Of a DNA stretch of 64,000 bases, positions 46,695 through 56,277 are shown piece after piece (position 1 is the first letter of the stretch; each line of letters opens with the position of its first letter). Origin of the DNA: Candidatus Pelagibacter communis (lineage in GTDB: Bacteria; Pseudomonadota; Alphaproteobacteria; Pelagibacterales; Pelagibacteraceae); NCBI RefSeq assembly GCF_001179985.1, contig NZ_CVSI01000058.1:1-64000 (forward strand). Direction: 5' to 3'. The translations under genes were made by a program, and so were the position numbers. The notes under the pieces are model-generated. The model saw only the letters and a program-made list of their open reading frames with translations. It was not told the origin of the DNA and searched no databases.

Positions 46695-47366
46695 TTAGAA
46701 GTTTCTATACAAAGATACTAGAACACCCTGGACTTTTACTCTATCTGGACCAAAGATTTTGGTCTCGTAATTTTTGTTTGCACTCTCAAGTGCTATTGTT
46801 TTTCCTTTTCTTCTTATTCTTTTAAGCATAGCTTCATGGTCATCAATTAAAGCAACAACAATTTTTCCATTTTCTGCTGTATCTGTTTTTTTAACAATTA
46901 CCGTGTCACCCTCGCTAATACCCGCTTCAATCATTGAGTCGCCTTGAACTTTTAAACCAAAGTACTCTCCATTTTTTTCAATATTATTAGGTAAAGGAAC
47001 TCTCGATACTTCATTTTGTATTGCTTCAACTGGCGTTCCTGCAGCTATTTTACCGAGGACAGGAACTTCATTTTTTTCTATACCTTCTTCATCTAAACCA
47101 CCTTTTATTACACTAGGTGAAAAAGAGTTATAAATATCATTTGCAGAAGCGGTTTCAGGTAGCTTAACAACCTCTAATGCTCTAGCTTTATGTGCCAATC
47201 TTTTTATAAAACCTCTTTCTTCTAATGCGCTTATTAAACGATGAATTCCAGATTTTGACTTCAAATTTAACGATTCTTTCATCTCCTCATAAGAAGGAGA
47301 TACACCAGAACTTCTCAACTTCTTGTTGATAAACATTAATAAATTTTTTTGTTTTTTTGTTAGCAT
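46695..47366 (-). CDS. lexA: LexA repressor / SOS autoprotease
   Basis: 223 residues. It represses DNA-damage genes and cleaves itself when RecA is activated. The N-terminal winged helix-turn-helix (about 1-65) is of LexA type. The cleavage site is Ala109-Gly110 in K-I-A-A-G-T-P, and the Ser-Lys dyad is Ser144 (G-D-S-M) and Lys182 (L-K-R-I). The spacing follows E. coli LexA with a longer linker between domains, as usual in alphaproteobacteria. An exact alphaproteobacterial LexA box lies 25 bases upstream, so autoregulation is expected. Confidence 0.97.
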   Translation of the reverse strand: MLTKKQKNLLMFINKKLRSSGVSPSYEEMKESLNLKSKSGIHRLISALEERGFIKRLAHKARALEVVKLPETASANDIYNSFSPSVIKGGLDEEGIEKNEVPVLGKIAAGTPVEAIQNEVSRVPLPNNIEKNGEYFGLKVQGDSMIEAGISEGDTVIVKKTDTAENGKIVVALIDDHEAMLKRIRRKGKTIALESANKNYETKIFGPDRVKVQGVLVSLYRNF

Positions 47367-47390
47367 AAGAACAAATATCGTACAAATAAT

Positions 47391-47405
47391 GTTCTATAAA
47401 AGTTC
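47391..47405 (-). promoter_or_regulatory. LexA (SOS) box GTTC-N7-GTTC
   Basis: On the plus strand GTTC (47391-47394) and GTTC (47402-47405) are separated by exactly seven bases, the direct-repeat operator recognised by alphaproteobacterial LexA. It lies immediately downstream of the -10 hexamer and 24 bases before the lexA start, where bound LexA would block its own transcription. Confidence 0.85.
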
Positions 47406-47434
47406 TCTACAATTAACAATAGTAAAAAAGTCAA
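47406..47434 (-). promoter_or_regulatory. Promoter of lexA
   Basis: On the minus strand TTGACT (47434-47429) is followed after 17 bases by TGTAGA (47411-47406). The -35 matches the consensus at five of six positions and the -10 at three. The LexA box directly adjoins the -10, which supports the assignment. Confidence 0.6.
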
Positions 47435-47454
47435 GAAATTTAGGGATTATTTAC

Positions 47455-48246
47455 CTAGAGAACTGAGAAAATAGAATTATTATCTAAATTTTTTAAAAGT
47501 GATTCACCAATTAAAAAAGTTTTAATCGATGTTTTGTTAGATAGTTCTAACAGCTCTTCTTTTGTTTTTATACCACTCTCAGATATTAGTGGCCCAGTAT
47601 GATTTTTCAAAACATCATGAATATCAAAAGTTGTATTTATGTCAGTTTTCAAAGTTTTTAGGTTTCTATTGTTAATTCCTATGAGAGCACTTTTAAACTT
47701 AAGTGCTTTTTTAGCTTCCTCAACAGTATGAACCTCAACAATTACAGTCATATTTAATTTTATTGCTTCTTCATATAACTCATTTGCTAAAGTTTCACTA
47801 ACACCAGCCATTATAATTAGTATTGCATCAGCTCCATAACTTTTAGCTAAAGGAACTTGAAATTTATCAACGAAGAAATCTTTACAGAGAATTGGTAATT
47901 TAATTTTTTCTTTAATTTTACTAATATGTATTAGATTTCCTAAAAAAAATTCTTCTTCAGTTAAAACAGACAAACACGTTACTTTATTTTGATTGTAAGT
48001 ATTAGCTATTTCTACTGGATTATAATCTTTAATAATTATACCAGCAGATGGGCTTGCTTTCTTTATTTCAGCAATAATAGATAATTTTCTATTATTTATA
48101 TTTTTTTGAATTTTATCTTTAAAGTCTATAAAAGATTTATTTTTATCTATAAGTTCGTTTAAAGTATCTAATTTTGTAGTTTTTTTTAGATTTTCAATTT
48201 TTTCGACTTTCTTTTTAATTATTTTTTCAAGAATATTTTCAGCCAT
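47455..48246 (-). CDS. trpC: Indole-3-glycerol phosphate synthase
   Basis: 263 residues, a TIM-barrel enzyme closing the indole ring in tryptophan synthesis. Conserved I-I-A-E-I-K-K-A-S-P-S near 60-70 holds the catalytic Lys. L-C-K-D-F-F-V-D follows, and late I-G-I-N-N-R-N-L-K-T and S-E-S-G-I-K-T are present. It is not fused to TrpF. It is the last gene of the ppiD-trpEGDC group and overlaps trpD by 8 bases. Confidence 0.96.
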   Translation of the reverse strand: MAENILEKIIKKKVEKIENLKKTTKLDTLNELIDKNKSFIDFKDKIQKNINNRKLSIIAEIKKASPSAGIIIKDYNPVEIANTYNQNKVTCLSVLTEEEFFLGNLIHISKIKEKIKLPILCKDFFVDKFQVPLAKSYGADAILIIMAGVSETLANELYEEAIKLNMTVIVEVHTVEEAKKALKFKSALIGINNRNLKTLKTDINTTFDIHDVLKNHTGPLISESGIKTKEELLELSNKTSIKTFLIGESLLKNLDNNSIFSVL

Positions 48247-49231
48247 TTTGAATTTTCATTAAATGTTTATAAGACTTTCCTGACCTTATAAAATCTCTGG
48301 CGTAGTTATAGGCCAATTTAAAATCATCATATTTTTCTGATACAATTAAACCTGCGGCCGCATTTAGACACACAGCCTTAGAAAAATCATTGTCTTCGCC
48401 TTTAAATATATTAATTAGCTTATCTGCATTAAATTTTGCATCATCTCCAACAAGGTTTTCAAACTTATCTCCTTTTATATTTAATTCTCTTGGATCAATA
48501 GTAATTTCAGAAATTTCGTTATCTTTTAATTGAACAACATTTGTTTTTGTGTATGGTGAAATCTCATCCAAACCGTCTTCACTATTTACAATCCATGCAA
48601 ATTTAATATCTAAATTATTTAAAGCATTCGCAAAAATTTTTAGAAGCTTTTTTTCAAAAACTCCAATTACTTGTCTTTTTACTAAAGCAGGGCTGCTTAA
48701 AGGACCAATCATATTAAATATAGTTCTTTTGCCTATTTTTTTCCTAGTAGGACCTACAAACTTCATTGCACTATGATAATTAGGCGCGAACATGAAACCA
48801 AAATTGTTTTCATTTATTTGACGTTCAATATCTTTTGGTTCAAAATTAATGTTTATATTTAATGCCTCTAAAACATCTCCTGAACCACATTTAGAGGACA
48901 CAGCTTTATTACCATGTTTTGCAACTTTAATTCCCATACTTGCAAGTAATAATGCAGATGCTGTTGATATATTTAGCGTATTCATACCATCACCACCAGT
49001 TCCGCAAGTATCAACACAATTACTAATATTAACTCTTTTGGACTTATCTCTAAGAACGTAAACGCCACCAGCAATCTCATCTGAAGACTCACCTTTTACT
49101 GATAAAAATGTTAAAAAATCAAAAATATCTTGTTCATTGACTTTACCTTCCATTAATAGATTAAATGCTGCTTTGCTTTCTTCAAAAGATAAATTTTCGT
49201 TATTCTTTATTTTTTCTATAAAATGTTTCAT
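48239..49231 (-). CDS. trpD: Anthranilate phosphoribosyltransferase
   Basis: 330 residues. It transfers phosphoribose to anthranilate. The PRPP-binding motif D-T-C-G-T-G-G-D-G near 79-87, the following N-I-S-T-A-S-A and the K-H-G-N-K-A-V-S-S-K-C-G-S-G-D segment are typical. An N-terminal helical domain of about 70 residues is present. It is separate from the TrpG glutaminase, which lies upstream with a 4-base overlap. Confidence 0.96.
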   Translation of the reverse strand: MKHFIEKIKNNENLSFEESKAAFNLLMEGKVNEQDIFDFLTFLSVKGESSDEIAGGVYVLRDKSKRVNISNCVDTCGTGGDGMNTLNISTASALLLASMGIKVAKHGNKAVSSKCGSGDVLEALNININFEPKDIERQINENNFGFMFAPNYHSAMKFVGPTRKKIGKRTIFNMIGPLSSPALVKRQVIGVFEKKLLKIFANALNNLDIKFAWIVNSEDGLDEISPYTKTNVVQLKDNEISEITIDPRELNIKGDKFENLVGDDAKFNADKLINIFKGEDNDFSKAVCLNAAAGLIVSEKYDDFKLAYNYARDFIRSGKSYKHLMKIQNG

Positions 49232-49803
49232 AAATTTTTTAAATTAATAAAATTTTTCAATATTTTAATACCTAATTTTGTTTTAATACTTTCAGGATGA
49301 AATTGTACACCATGTATATTAAATTTTTTATGTTGAATACCCATTATTAAACCATCTTTTGTTTCCGCTGTGATTTCAAGCTCGTTTGACAAGGTCTTTT
49401 TATCTACAATTAAACTATGATATCTTGTGGCTTCAAAATTCTTGGGTAAATTTTTCAAAATTCCTTTTTGTTTTGAAACTATAAGACTTGTCTTACCATG
49501 CATAAGTTTTCTTGCCTGTACTATTTTTGAACCGAAAACCTGACCAATTATCTGGTGACCTAAACAAACACCTAATATGGGTATTTTTTTATAAATTGAT
49601 TTAACTATCTTTAGACAGTTACCTGATTGACTTGGATTACCAGGTCCAGGTGATATAACAATTTTTTCAAATTTTTTTCTTAAAATTGTTTTTGCATCAA
49701 TTTTATCGTTTCTGTAAACCTCAACTTTACAATTTAATTGAGAAATATAATGGTAAAGATTATAAGTAAAGCTATCGTAATTATCTATTAATACAATCTT
49801 CAT
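49228..49803 (-). CDS. trpG: Anthranilate synthase component II (glutamine amidotransferase)
   Basis: 191 residues, class I glutaminase supplying ammonia to TrpE. The catalytic triad is visible as Cys80 in G-V-C-L-G-H-Q, His169 and Glu171 in F-H-P-E-S. The oxyanion motif S-P-G-P-G-N-P is at 51-57. The protein could also serve PabB if no separate PabA exists, which is common in small genomes. It directly abuts trpE. Confidence 0.96.
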   Translation of the reverse strand: MKIVLIDNYDSFTYNLYHYISQLNCKVEVYRNDKIDAKTILRKKFEKIVISPGPGNPSQSGNCLKIVKSIYKKIPILGVCLGHQIIGQVFGSKIVQARKLMHGKTSLIVSKQKGILKNLPKNFEATRYHSLIVDKKTLSNELEITAETKDGLIMGIQHKKFNIHGVQFHPESIKTKLGIKILKNFINLKNL

Positions 49804-51255
49804 TTAATCGAGAGCCTTAATTAAAGCTTTAGATTTATTCACTGTTTCCTGAAATTCTTTTTCTGGAATACTGTCAGCAACAATACCTGCACCAGCTTGT
49901 ACATAATATTTTCCATTTTTAGCTAGAGCTGTTCTTAAGGCAATACAAGTATCAAAGTCACCATTAGCAGAAAAATAACCAATTCCTCCTGCATAAATTT
50001 TTCTTTTATTTTTTTCTAATTCATCAATAATTTCCATAGCCCTTATTTTTGGCGCACCTGATACAGTGCCTGCTGGAAACCCTGCCATCAGTGTGTCATA
50101 TTTAGATTTTTTTTTATCAAATTCACCTGTTACATTTGAAACAATATGCATTACATGAGAATATTTCTCAATTTTAAACTGCTCAGTTACTTTTACAGTA
50201 TTTATTTTAGAAATTTTTCCAATATCATTTCTCCCTAAATCTAACAGCATAAGGTGTTCAGAAATTTCTTTTTTGTCTGATAAAAGGTCCTTTTTATAAA
50301 AATTATCTTCACTAAGATTTTTTCCACGAGGCCTTGTTCCCGCTATTGGCCTAATTGTAACTTTATTATCTCTTAGTCTAACCAAGATCTCAGGACTCGC
50401 ACCAATAATTTGAAAATCGTTAAAGTTAAAGTAAAACATAAAAGGGGACGGATTTGTCAATCTTAGCCTTTTATAAATGCTAAGAGGTTTTTTTGTCAAC
50501 TTTGTTTCAAAACGTTGACTTAAAACAACTTGAAATATGTCACCAATTTGAATGTATTTTTTTGCTTTTTTAACATTATCCAAAAACTGTTTTTTTGAAA
50601 TATTTGACTTAATTTTTTTTTTTACCAATTTTTTATCGCTGTAACTTGTAGAAATTTTAGATTGAATAATTATATTATTAAGCTCATCCTGTATATCTGT
50701 ATATTTTTTTTCGTAGTTTGAAATTTTTTTATCTGAAAAACAATTTTTAATAAAAAAAATTTTTTTTTGGAGGTTATCGTGTATTACTAGAGTAGTTGGT
50801 CTTATAATTCTAATATCAGGTATTTTAAGATCATCGATACAATTATCTTTGATTTTTTCAAAATATCTTATTGTATCATAGGAAAAATAACCTGCTAATA
50901 AACTACATAAAGGCGGCAATTTTTTCGGAGTTTTGAAGTTAAAATTTTTAATAATATTATTAATGACTTTAACAGGATCACCATTAATTTTTTTTTTTTT
51001 ATTTTTGTTTAAGTAATAAATATTTTCATTGTTAAATTCCCATATTTTATCCGGATTTTTTCCAAATATTGTATATCTGCCTTTTATTACCCCTTTTTCT
51101 ACTGACTCAAAGACAAAGCTATTTTTATCTTGTAAAAAATTATTTATTAAGTTTTCAACCTCCTTGGAATTGTTTGACTTTAACTCATAATATAAAACCT
51201 GGTTAATTTTTTTTTTATGAGTTTTTTTAAACTTTTCAAAACTAATATTAAGCAT
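49804..51255 (-). CDS. trpE: Anthranilate synthase component I
   Basis: 483 residues. It makes anthranilate from chorismate. The C-terminal chorismate-binding domain shows G-A-S-P-E-I-L, R-P-I-A-G-T-R-P-R-G, L-D-L-G-R-N-D-I-G, F-P-A-G-T-V-S-G-A-P-K and the final Q-A-G-A-G-I-V-A-D-S. The N-terminal feedback region is diverged (F-V-F-E-S in place of L-L-E-S). It starts in the stop of the ppiD-like gene, so there is no room for a trp leader peptide or attenuator. Confidence 0.95.
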   Translation of the reverse strand: MLNISFEKFKKTHKKKINQVLYYELKSNNSKEVENLINNFLQDKNSFVFESVEKGVIKGRYTIFGKNPDKIWEFNNENIYYLNKNKKKKINGDPVKVINNIIKNFNFKTPKKLPPLCSLLAGYFSYDTIRYFEKIKDNCIDDLKIPDIRIIRPTTLVIHDNLQKKIFFIKNCFSDKKISNYEKKYTDIQDELNNIIIQSKISTSYSDKKLVKKKIKSNISKKQFLDNVKKAKKYIQIGDIFQVVLSQRFETKLTKKPLSIYKRLRLTNPSPFMFYFNFNDFQIIGASPEILVRLRDNKVTIRPIAGTRPRGKNLSEDNFYKKDLLSDKKEISEHLMLLDLGRNDIGKISKINTVKVTEQFKIEKYSHVMHIVSNVTGEFDKKKSKYDTLMAGFPAGTVSGAPKIRAMEIIDELEKNKRKIYAGGIGYFSANGDFDTCIALRTALAKNGKYYVQAGAGIVADSIPEKEFQETVNKSKALIKALD

Positions 51256-52670
51256 TATTTAAAATAATTTTCTGTTCGTTCTAGAGTATTATAATTTATT
51301 TCAACTTTATAATTTTGATTTAAAAATTGGTCATATGATGAGTATATCTCGTTCTTAATTTTATCCTCAGTTTTTAAAAATATTTCTTTGTCACCACTTT
51401 TAAAATCATTATTCTTTATTCCTAAAATTTTTAGAAGATATACTTTTTCCTTATCATCAGTTACAAGCATAAAACTATTGACTGGCATTGAATAAATTAA
51501 TTCTACTGAATTTATTTCAAAGGTGTTGTTATCTCTTATAGATTTAATTTGAACTTTTTTAAACTCATTTTTATCTTTAACTGAATTATTAAAATCATCA
51601 TCACTAAATTTATTAGTGCTAATTTTTGAAAATATTTTCTGATTGTAATTGTATCTATTTTCCTCGTATAAAATTTCTTTTATTTCAGATGAAAAATCTT
51701 TGTCTAATTTAGGTATTTCTTTTCTATAATTTTCATTTTTAAAAATTAAGAAATAATCCTCTTTATCTAAAATTTGTATTTGGTTACTTTCTTTATAATT
51801 AAAAACGTCCTGTAAATCTGTGCTTACTTTTTTTTGACTTAGTTCTTTTATTTCATTTATTTTAATTCCTTCATATTCACTAAGAAGTTCTTCCAAACTG
51901 TTTTTATTAAATATTTCATTCTCTATTTGATCTATTATTTCATAATAAGCTTCATTATAATCAGAGGAGCCTGTTAAATCTTCAGGCTTTAATTTTACGT
52001 ATTTAACATCAATAAAATCTATTTTTAAATTATCTTTATTCGTTTCAATATAATTTTTAATATCTGTTTCATTGAATTCTTCTTTTTTTTTGTAATTACT
52101 TTCTAAAGATACATATGTAACATCAATGCTTCTGTTTTTGCTAAAATTAAAATAATTCACCAGATATTCAGGTATATGTAAGCCTGAGCTATAATAACTA
52201 AAAAGTATTTTTTCTAATTCTCTTTTTCTTAATTTTTTTTCAAATTCTGAAGCGGTAATATTATTCTCCAAAAGAAATTTTTCGTACTTAAGTCTACTAA
52301 ATCTTTTATTTTCATCTAAAAAGTTTTTGTTATTTTTGATAATCAAAAGTAAATTTTCATCATTTATATTAATACCGAGTTTTTTAATTTCTAATTCAAT
52401 AAATTTTTTTGCTAAAAGATCATTTAAAATTTCTGTGAGAATACCATTTTCAATATTTTTACTAATGATTTCCTCATTAATTCCAAGAGATCTTATGTGA
52501 TCAAAAAAATCTTCAGTTGAAATATTTACGTTTTTAATCTTTGCTATATTGTTCGTATTGCCACCTTGGAAAACTCCACCCATACCCCAAAAGACAAAAG
52601 GAATTATTATTATACCTATTAATACTGTAGCCAGTTTAGTTTTAGTGAAATTTCTAAGTTTATTTAACAT
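51255..52670 (-). CDS. ppiD: PpiD/SurA-N-like membrane-anchored periplasmic foldase, apparently without parvulin domain
   Basis: 471 residues. A short basic N-terminus, one helix at about 13-32 (with I-P-F-V-F-W-G-M-G-G-V-F, typical of PpiD), then a SurA_N-like helical chaperone region to about 180. In PpiD proteins a parvulin prolyl isomerase domain follows. Here I cannot find the G-G-D-L-G-W type segment or the flanking conserved strands, and the chain is about 150 residues shorter than E. coli PpiD. It may act only as a chaperone at the Sec exit. The ppiD-trpE order is conserved in alphaproteobacteria. Confidence 0.8.
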   Translation of the reverse strand: MLNKLRNFTKTKLATVLIGIIIIPFVFWGMGGVFQGGNTNNIAKIKNVNISTEDFFDHIRSLGINEEIISKNIENGILTEILNDLLAKKFIELEIKKLGININDENLLLIIKNNKNFLDENKRFSRLKYEKFLLENNITASEFEKKLRKRELEKILFSYYSSGLHIPEYLVNYFNFSKNRSIDVTYVSLESNYKKKEEFNETDIKNYIETNKDNLKIDFIDVKYVKLKPEDLTGSSDYNEAYYEIIDQIENEIFNKNSLEELLSEYEGIKINEIKELSQKKVSTDLQDVFNYKESNQIQILDKEDYFLIFKNENYRKEIPKLDKDFSSEIKEILYEENRYNYNQKIFSKISTNKFSDDDFNNSVKDKNEFKKVQIKSIRDNNTFEINSVELIYSMPVNSFMLVTDDKEKVYLLKILGIKNNDFKSGDKEIFLKTEDKIKNEIYSSYDQFLNQNYKVEINYNTLERTENYFK

Positions 52671-52713
52671 AACATATGATAAAATATTGAACTATAAAAA
52701 CAAATCTATAAAT

Positions 52714-52719
52714 TATAAT
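52714..52719 (+). promoter_or_regulatory. -10 element of tpiA
   Basis: A perfect TATAAT ends 7 bases before the tpiA ATG (52727). The only TTGA-type -35 candidate (TTGAAC, 52687-52692) is 21 bases upstream, which is too far for a strong promoter. The 56-base gap also has to hold the divergent ppiD promoter (possible -10 TATCAT on the minus strand, 52681-52676). Confidence 0.4.
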
Positions 52720-52726
52720 TAATATT

Positions 52727-53476
52727 ATGACAAACAAAATATTATTCATAGCAAACTGGAAAATGTTTGGAGATTTAAATTCAGTAAAATCTATACAAAG
52801 TGTCATAAATTTAAGCAAAAAAAAGAATTATAAAAACGCAAAAATTATTTATTGTCCTCCTTATACACTTTTAAACAACTTTGTAATTAAAACCAGAAAA
52901 ACCAATTTAGATGTTGGTGCTCAAAATTGTCATTACGAGATAAATAATGGACCTTTCACAGGATCAATCAGCTCTACCATGATAAAAAAATTAGGTGCTA
53001 AGTATGTTATAATTGGTCATTCTGAAAATAGATCTAATGGTGAAACTAATAATTTAATCAATAAAAAAATTCATAGTGCAATTTTGAATAACTTAAATGT
53101 AATTTTTTGTATTGGAGAAAATTTATTTGAAAAAAAAAATAAGAAAACTAATAAAATTTTAAAAAAACAAATTGGCATGGGATTAAAAAAAATCAAAAAA
53201 ATCGATAAAATTATCTTTGCATATGAGCCTGTTTGGTCTATTGGCACTGGAAAAGTTTTAAAAAATAAAGAATTAATAAAACAAGTAATTATTATTAAAA
53301 ATATTATTGAAAATAAATTTAAAAACCAGAAAGCAAAAATTATTTATGGAGGATCAGTAAACAACCAAAACATAAATAATTTAAAACAAATTAATGAAAT
53401 AAATGGTTTTTTGATAGGTGGAGCATCTCAAAATTCGAAAAAATTTATTGATATAATTAAAAAAACAATTAATTAA
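52727..53476 (+). CDS. tpiA: Triosephosphate isomerase
   Basis: 249 residues, interconverting dihydroxyacetone phosphate and glyceraldehyde 3-phosphate. Lys12 in A-N-W-K-M, His98 in I-G-H-S-E and Glu167 in Y-E-P-V-W-S-I-G-T-G form the active site. The phosphate loop Y-G-G-S-V and the G-G-A-S end are also intact. It lies 5 bases before secG and belongs to the tpiA-secG-pyrG-kdsA-eno series. Confidence 0.97.
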   Translation: MTNKILFIANWKMFGDLNSVKSIQSVINLSKKKNYKNAKIIYCPPYTLLNNFVIKTRKTNLDVGAQNCHYEINNGPFTGSISSTMIKKLGAKYVIIGHSENRSNGETNNLINKKIHSAILNNLNVIFCIGENLFEKKNKKTNKILKKQIGMGLKKIKKIDKIIFAYEPVWSIGTGKVLKNKELIKQVIIIKNIIENKFKNQKAKIIYGGSVNNQNINNLKQINEINGFLIGGASQNSKKFIDIIKKTIN

Positions 53477-53481
53477 ACTTC

Positions 53482-53784
53482 ATGGAAAATATTTTACTCA
53501 CAATAAATATAATACTTGCTTTAATATTAGTTATACTTGTCCTATTCCAACAATCAGAGGGAGGAGCATTAGGTATTGGAGTTAATCAAGAAAACTACAT
53601 GTTTTCAAGAGCAAGTGGTAATTTTTTCACTAAAGCAACTGCCATAGTAGCCACTTTATTTATAATTTGTAGTTTGTGTTTAACTATTCTCTCAAATAAA
53701 GAATTAGAGCCTGAGAAATCTTTATTAGATAAAATTGAGCAAAATACTGATAGTGACGCTCCTAGGATTCCCCAAAATAATTAA
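53482..53784 (+). CDS. secG: Preprotein translocase subunit SecG
   Basis: 100 residues with two membrane helices (about 3-22 and 50-70). The conserved V-L-F-Q-Q-S-E-G-G-A-L-G lies between them and is diagnostic. The C-terminal tail is polar and short. SecG assists the SecYE channel. Its placement after tpiA is standard. Confidence 0.94.
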   Translation: MENILLTINIILALILVILVLFQQSEGGALGIGVNQENYMFSRASGNFFTKATAIVATLFIICSLCLTILSNKELEPEKSLLDKIEQNTDSDAPRIPQNN

Positions 53785-53791
53785 TTAATAC

Positions 53792-53820
53792 TTTCAATTT
53801 TTAATAATAAAAGCTATAAC
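53792..53820 (+). promoter_or_regulatory. Candidate promoter of pyrG
   Basis: TTTCAA (53792-53797) and TATAAC (53815-53820) are 17 bases apart in the 44-base secG-pyrG gap. The -10 ends 8 bases before the ATG (53829), again predicting a transcript that starts at the start codon. Confidence 0.35.
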
Positions 53821-53828
53821 ATAATTCC

Positions 53829-55463
53829 ATGGCGCGATTCATTTTTGTCACTGGCGGCGTGGTTTCTTCACTTGGAAAAGGATTATCGTCTGCTTCACTA
53901 GGATATTTACTTAAATCTCAAGGTTACAAAGTAAGAATTAGAAAAATGGATCCTTATTTAAATGTTGATCCTGGTACAATGAGCCCATTCCAGCATGGTG
54001 AAGTATTCGTCACTGACGATGGGGCTGAAACCGACTTAGATCTTGGGCATTATGAAAGGTTTACAAATATATCTGCAAAAAAAAGTGATAATATTACGAC
54101 TGGAAAAATTTATAGTGATATAATTTCTAAAGAGCGTAGGGGAGATTATTTAGGAAAAACTGTTCAGGTTATACCGCATGTTACAGAAAGAATTAAACAG
54201 TTTATTAAAAAAGATATTAAGAATGAGGATTTTGTTATTTGTGAAATAGGTGGGACTGTAGGTGACATAGAGAGTTTGCCTTTTTTAGAAGCTATTAGAC
54301 AATTTTCTAACGATATAGGAAAAGAGAAAACTTTATTTGTTCATTTAACACTAGTGCCATTTTTGAAATCTTCAGATGAAATTAAAACAAAACCAACTCA
54401 ACATTCAGTAAAAGAATTAAGAAGCATAGGTATACAACCAGATATTATCATTTGTAGATCGCAACAATCAATACCATTAGATCAAAGAAAAAAAATATCT
54501 TTATTTTGTAATATTCCAATAGAAAGAGTTATAGAAACAGTTGATGTAAAAACTATTTATGAAGCACCAATAAGTTTTTTTAATGAGGGTTTGGATAAAC
54601 AAGTTTTAAAATTCTTTAAAATAAAACCAAAAAAAAAAATTAATCTCTCTCCATGGAAAAATGTAACAAAAATTGTAACTGATAAAAATTTAAAAGTAAT
54701 AAATATTGCAATTGTTGGTAAATACGTGGACTTAAAAGATGCATATAAATCCCTAGATGAAGCCTTAGTTCATGGTGGAATTAAAAATAACGTAAAAATA
54801 AAAATAATAAGAATAGAGTCTGATAAACTTAGAATATCGGAAATTAGAAAGAAATTAATTGATGCTTCTGGAATTTTGATACCCGGTGGCTTTGGTAAAA
54901 GAGGCACTGAAGGTAAAATAGCGTGTATTAATTATGCAAGAAAAAATAATATACCTTTTCTTGGTATCTGTTTTGGGATGCAAATGGCCGTAATAGAATT
55001 TGCTAGAAATGTTTTAAAAATAAAAAAAGCAGGATCTAGTGAATTAGATAATAAATGTTTTTCAGTTGTTGGCTTAATTGAAGAATGGAGCAAAAATGGT
55101 AAAATTGTTAAAGGCACTTCTACTAAATTAGGTGGGACTATGCGTCTAGGTTTATATAAAGCAAAATTACAACACAATTCAAAAATAAAAGATATTTATA
55201 AATCTAAAATTATTCATGAGAGACATAGACACAGATATGAGGTAAATATTAAGATGAAAAAGAAATTTGAAAAAAAAGGCATGTTATTTTCAGGCTTGTC
55301 TCCAGATAATAATTTACCGGAAATAATTGAATTAAGAAATCATCCTTGGTTTATTGGAGTTCAATTTCATCCTGAATTTAAATCTAGACCTTTAGATCCA
55401 CATCCATTATTCTCATCTTTTATCGGTGCAGCAAAAAAAAATAATGAAAAACCTAACAATTAA
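53829..55463 (+). CDS. pyrG: CTP synthase
   Basis: 544 residues. The amidoligase domain (about 1-265) starts with [15 protein letters not shown], the ATP-binding loop, and contains [13 protein letters not shown]. The C-terminal class I glutaminase has Cys381 in G-I-C-F-G-M-Q and a late F-H-P-E-F. It converts UTP to CTP. The 3' end overlaps kdsA by 20 bases. Confidence 0.98.
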   Translation: MARFIFVTGGVVSSLGKGLSSASLGYLLKSQGYKVRIRKMDPYLNVDPGTMSPFQHGEVFVTDDGAETDLDLGHYERFTNISAKKSDNITTGKIYSDIISKERRGDYLGKTVQVIPHVTERIKQFIKKDIKNEDFVICEIGGTVGDIESLPFLEAIRQFSNDIGKEKTLFVHLTLVPFLKSSDEIKTKPTQHSVKELRSIGIQPDIIICRSQQSIPLDQRKKISLFCNIPIERVIETVDVKTIYEAPISFFNEGLDKQVLKFFKIKPKKKINLSPWKNVTKIVTDKNLKVINIAIVGKYVDLKDAYKSLDEALVHGGIKNNVKIKIIRIESDKLRISEIRKKLIDASGILIPGGFGKRGTEGKIACINYARKNNIPFLGICFGMQMAVIEFARNVLKIKKAGSSELDNKCFSVVGLIEEWSKNGKIVKGTSTKLGGTMRLGLYKAKLQHNSKIKDIYKSKIIHERHRHRYEVNIKMKKKFEKKGMLFSGLSPDNNLPEIIELRNHPWFIGVQFHPEFKSRPLDPHPLFSSFIGAAKKNNEKPNN

Positions 55464-56268
55464 TTGTAACAATATTCAAATATCAAACGACAAACAGATT
55501 TGTCTTATTGCAGGTCCTTGCCAACTGGAAACTGAGCAGCATGCGATAGATATGGCTGGCAAAATAGGGGAGATTGCAAAAAAATACAATTTAGGATTTG
55601 TTTATAAAACCTCTTTTGATAAGGCTAATAGGACCAGTTTAAAAGGGAAAAGAGGCGCAGGTCTAGAAAACTCATTACCAGTTTTTGATAAAATTAAAAA
55701 AGAATTAGGAGTGCCAATTTTAACAGATGTTCATAGTGCTGAACAATGTTCAGCTGTAGCTAACCATGTTGATATAATTCAAATTCCTGCTTTTCTATGC
55801 AGACAAACTGATTTGTTAGTATCTGCAGCTAAAACAAATAAAATTATAAATGTTAAAAAAGGACAATTTTTAGCTCCATGGGATATGATTAATGTTACGA
55901 AAAAAATTTCTGACTCTGGAAATAGTAATATTTTAATAACAGAAAGAGGTGCAAGCTTTGGTTATAACACTTTAGTATCAGACATGAGATCTTTGCCTAT
56001 AATGTCAAAACTAGGTTATCCTATAGTTTTTGACGCAACTCATTCAGTACAACAACCTGGTGGTTTAGGAAATAAAAGCGGTGGTGAAAGAGAGTTTGTT
56101 TCACATTTATCAAGAGCTGCAGTTGCAGTTGGAGTTGCTGCTGTGTTTATAGAGACGCACCAAGATCCAGATAATGCTCCATCAGATGGACCAAATATGA
56201 TTCCCTTAAATGAATTAGATACTTTATTAGATAAATTAGTTCAAATAGATAAACTAATAAAAAATTAA
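55444..56268 (+). CDS. kdsA: 3-deoxy-8-phosphooctulonate synthase (KDO-8-P synthase)
   Basis: 274 residues from ATG 55444. The frame is open 6 codons further upstream inside pyrG, but the family starts near here. It condenses arabinose 5-phosphate and phosphoenolpyruvate to make KDO for lipopolysaccharide, matching the lpx genes at 41613-45295. I-A-G-P-C-Q-L-E contains the Cys of metal-dependent or related enzymes, and F-D-A-T-H-S-V-Q-Q-P and E-T-H-Q-D-P-D-N-A are intact. Confidence 0.96.
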   Translation: MKNLTINCNNIQISNDKQICLIAGPCQLETEQHAIDMAGKIGEIAKKYNLGFVYKTSFDKANRTSLKGKRGAGLENSLPVFDKIKKELGVPILTDVHSAEQCSAVANHVDIIQIPAFLCRQTDLLVSAAKTNKIINVKKGQFLAPWDMINVTKKISDSGNSNILITERGASFGYNTLVSDMRSLPIMSKLGYPIVFDATHSVQQPGGLGNKSGGEREFVSHLSRAAVAVGVAAVFIETHQDPDNAPSDGPNMIPLNELDTLLDKLVQIDKLIKN

Positions 56269-56277
56269 AAAAGAATT

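Noticed and set aside
51256-51300. A trp attenuator or leader peptide before trpE.
   Set aside because: trpE starts in the stop codon of the upstream ppiD-like gene, so no leader exists and no run of Trp codons is seen.
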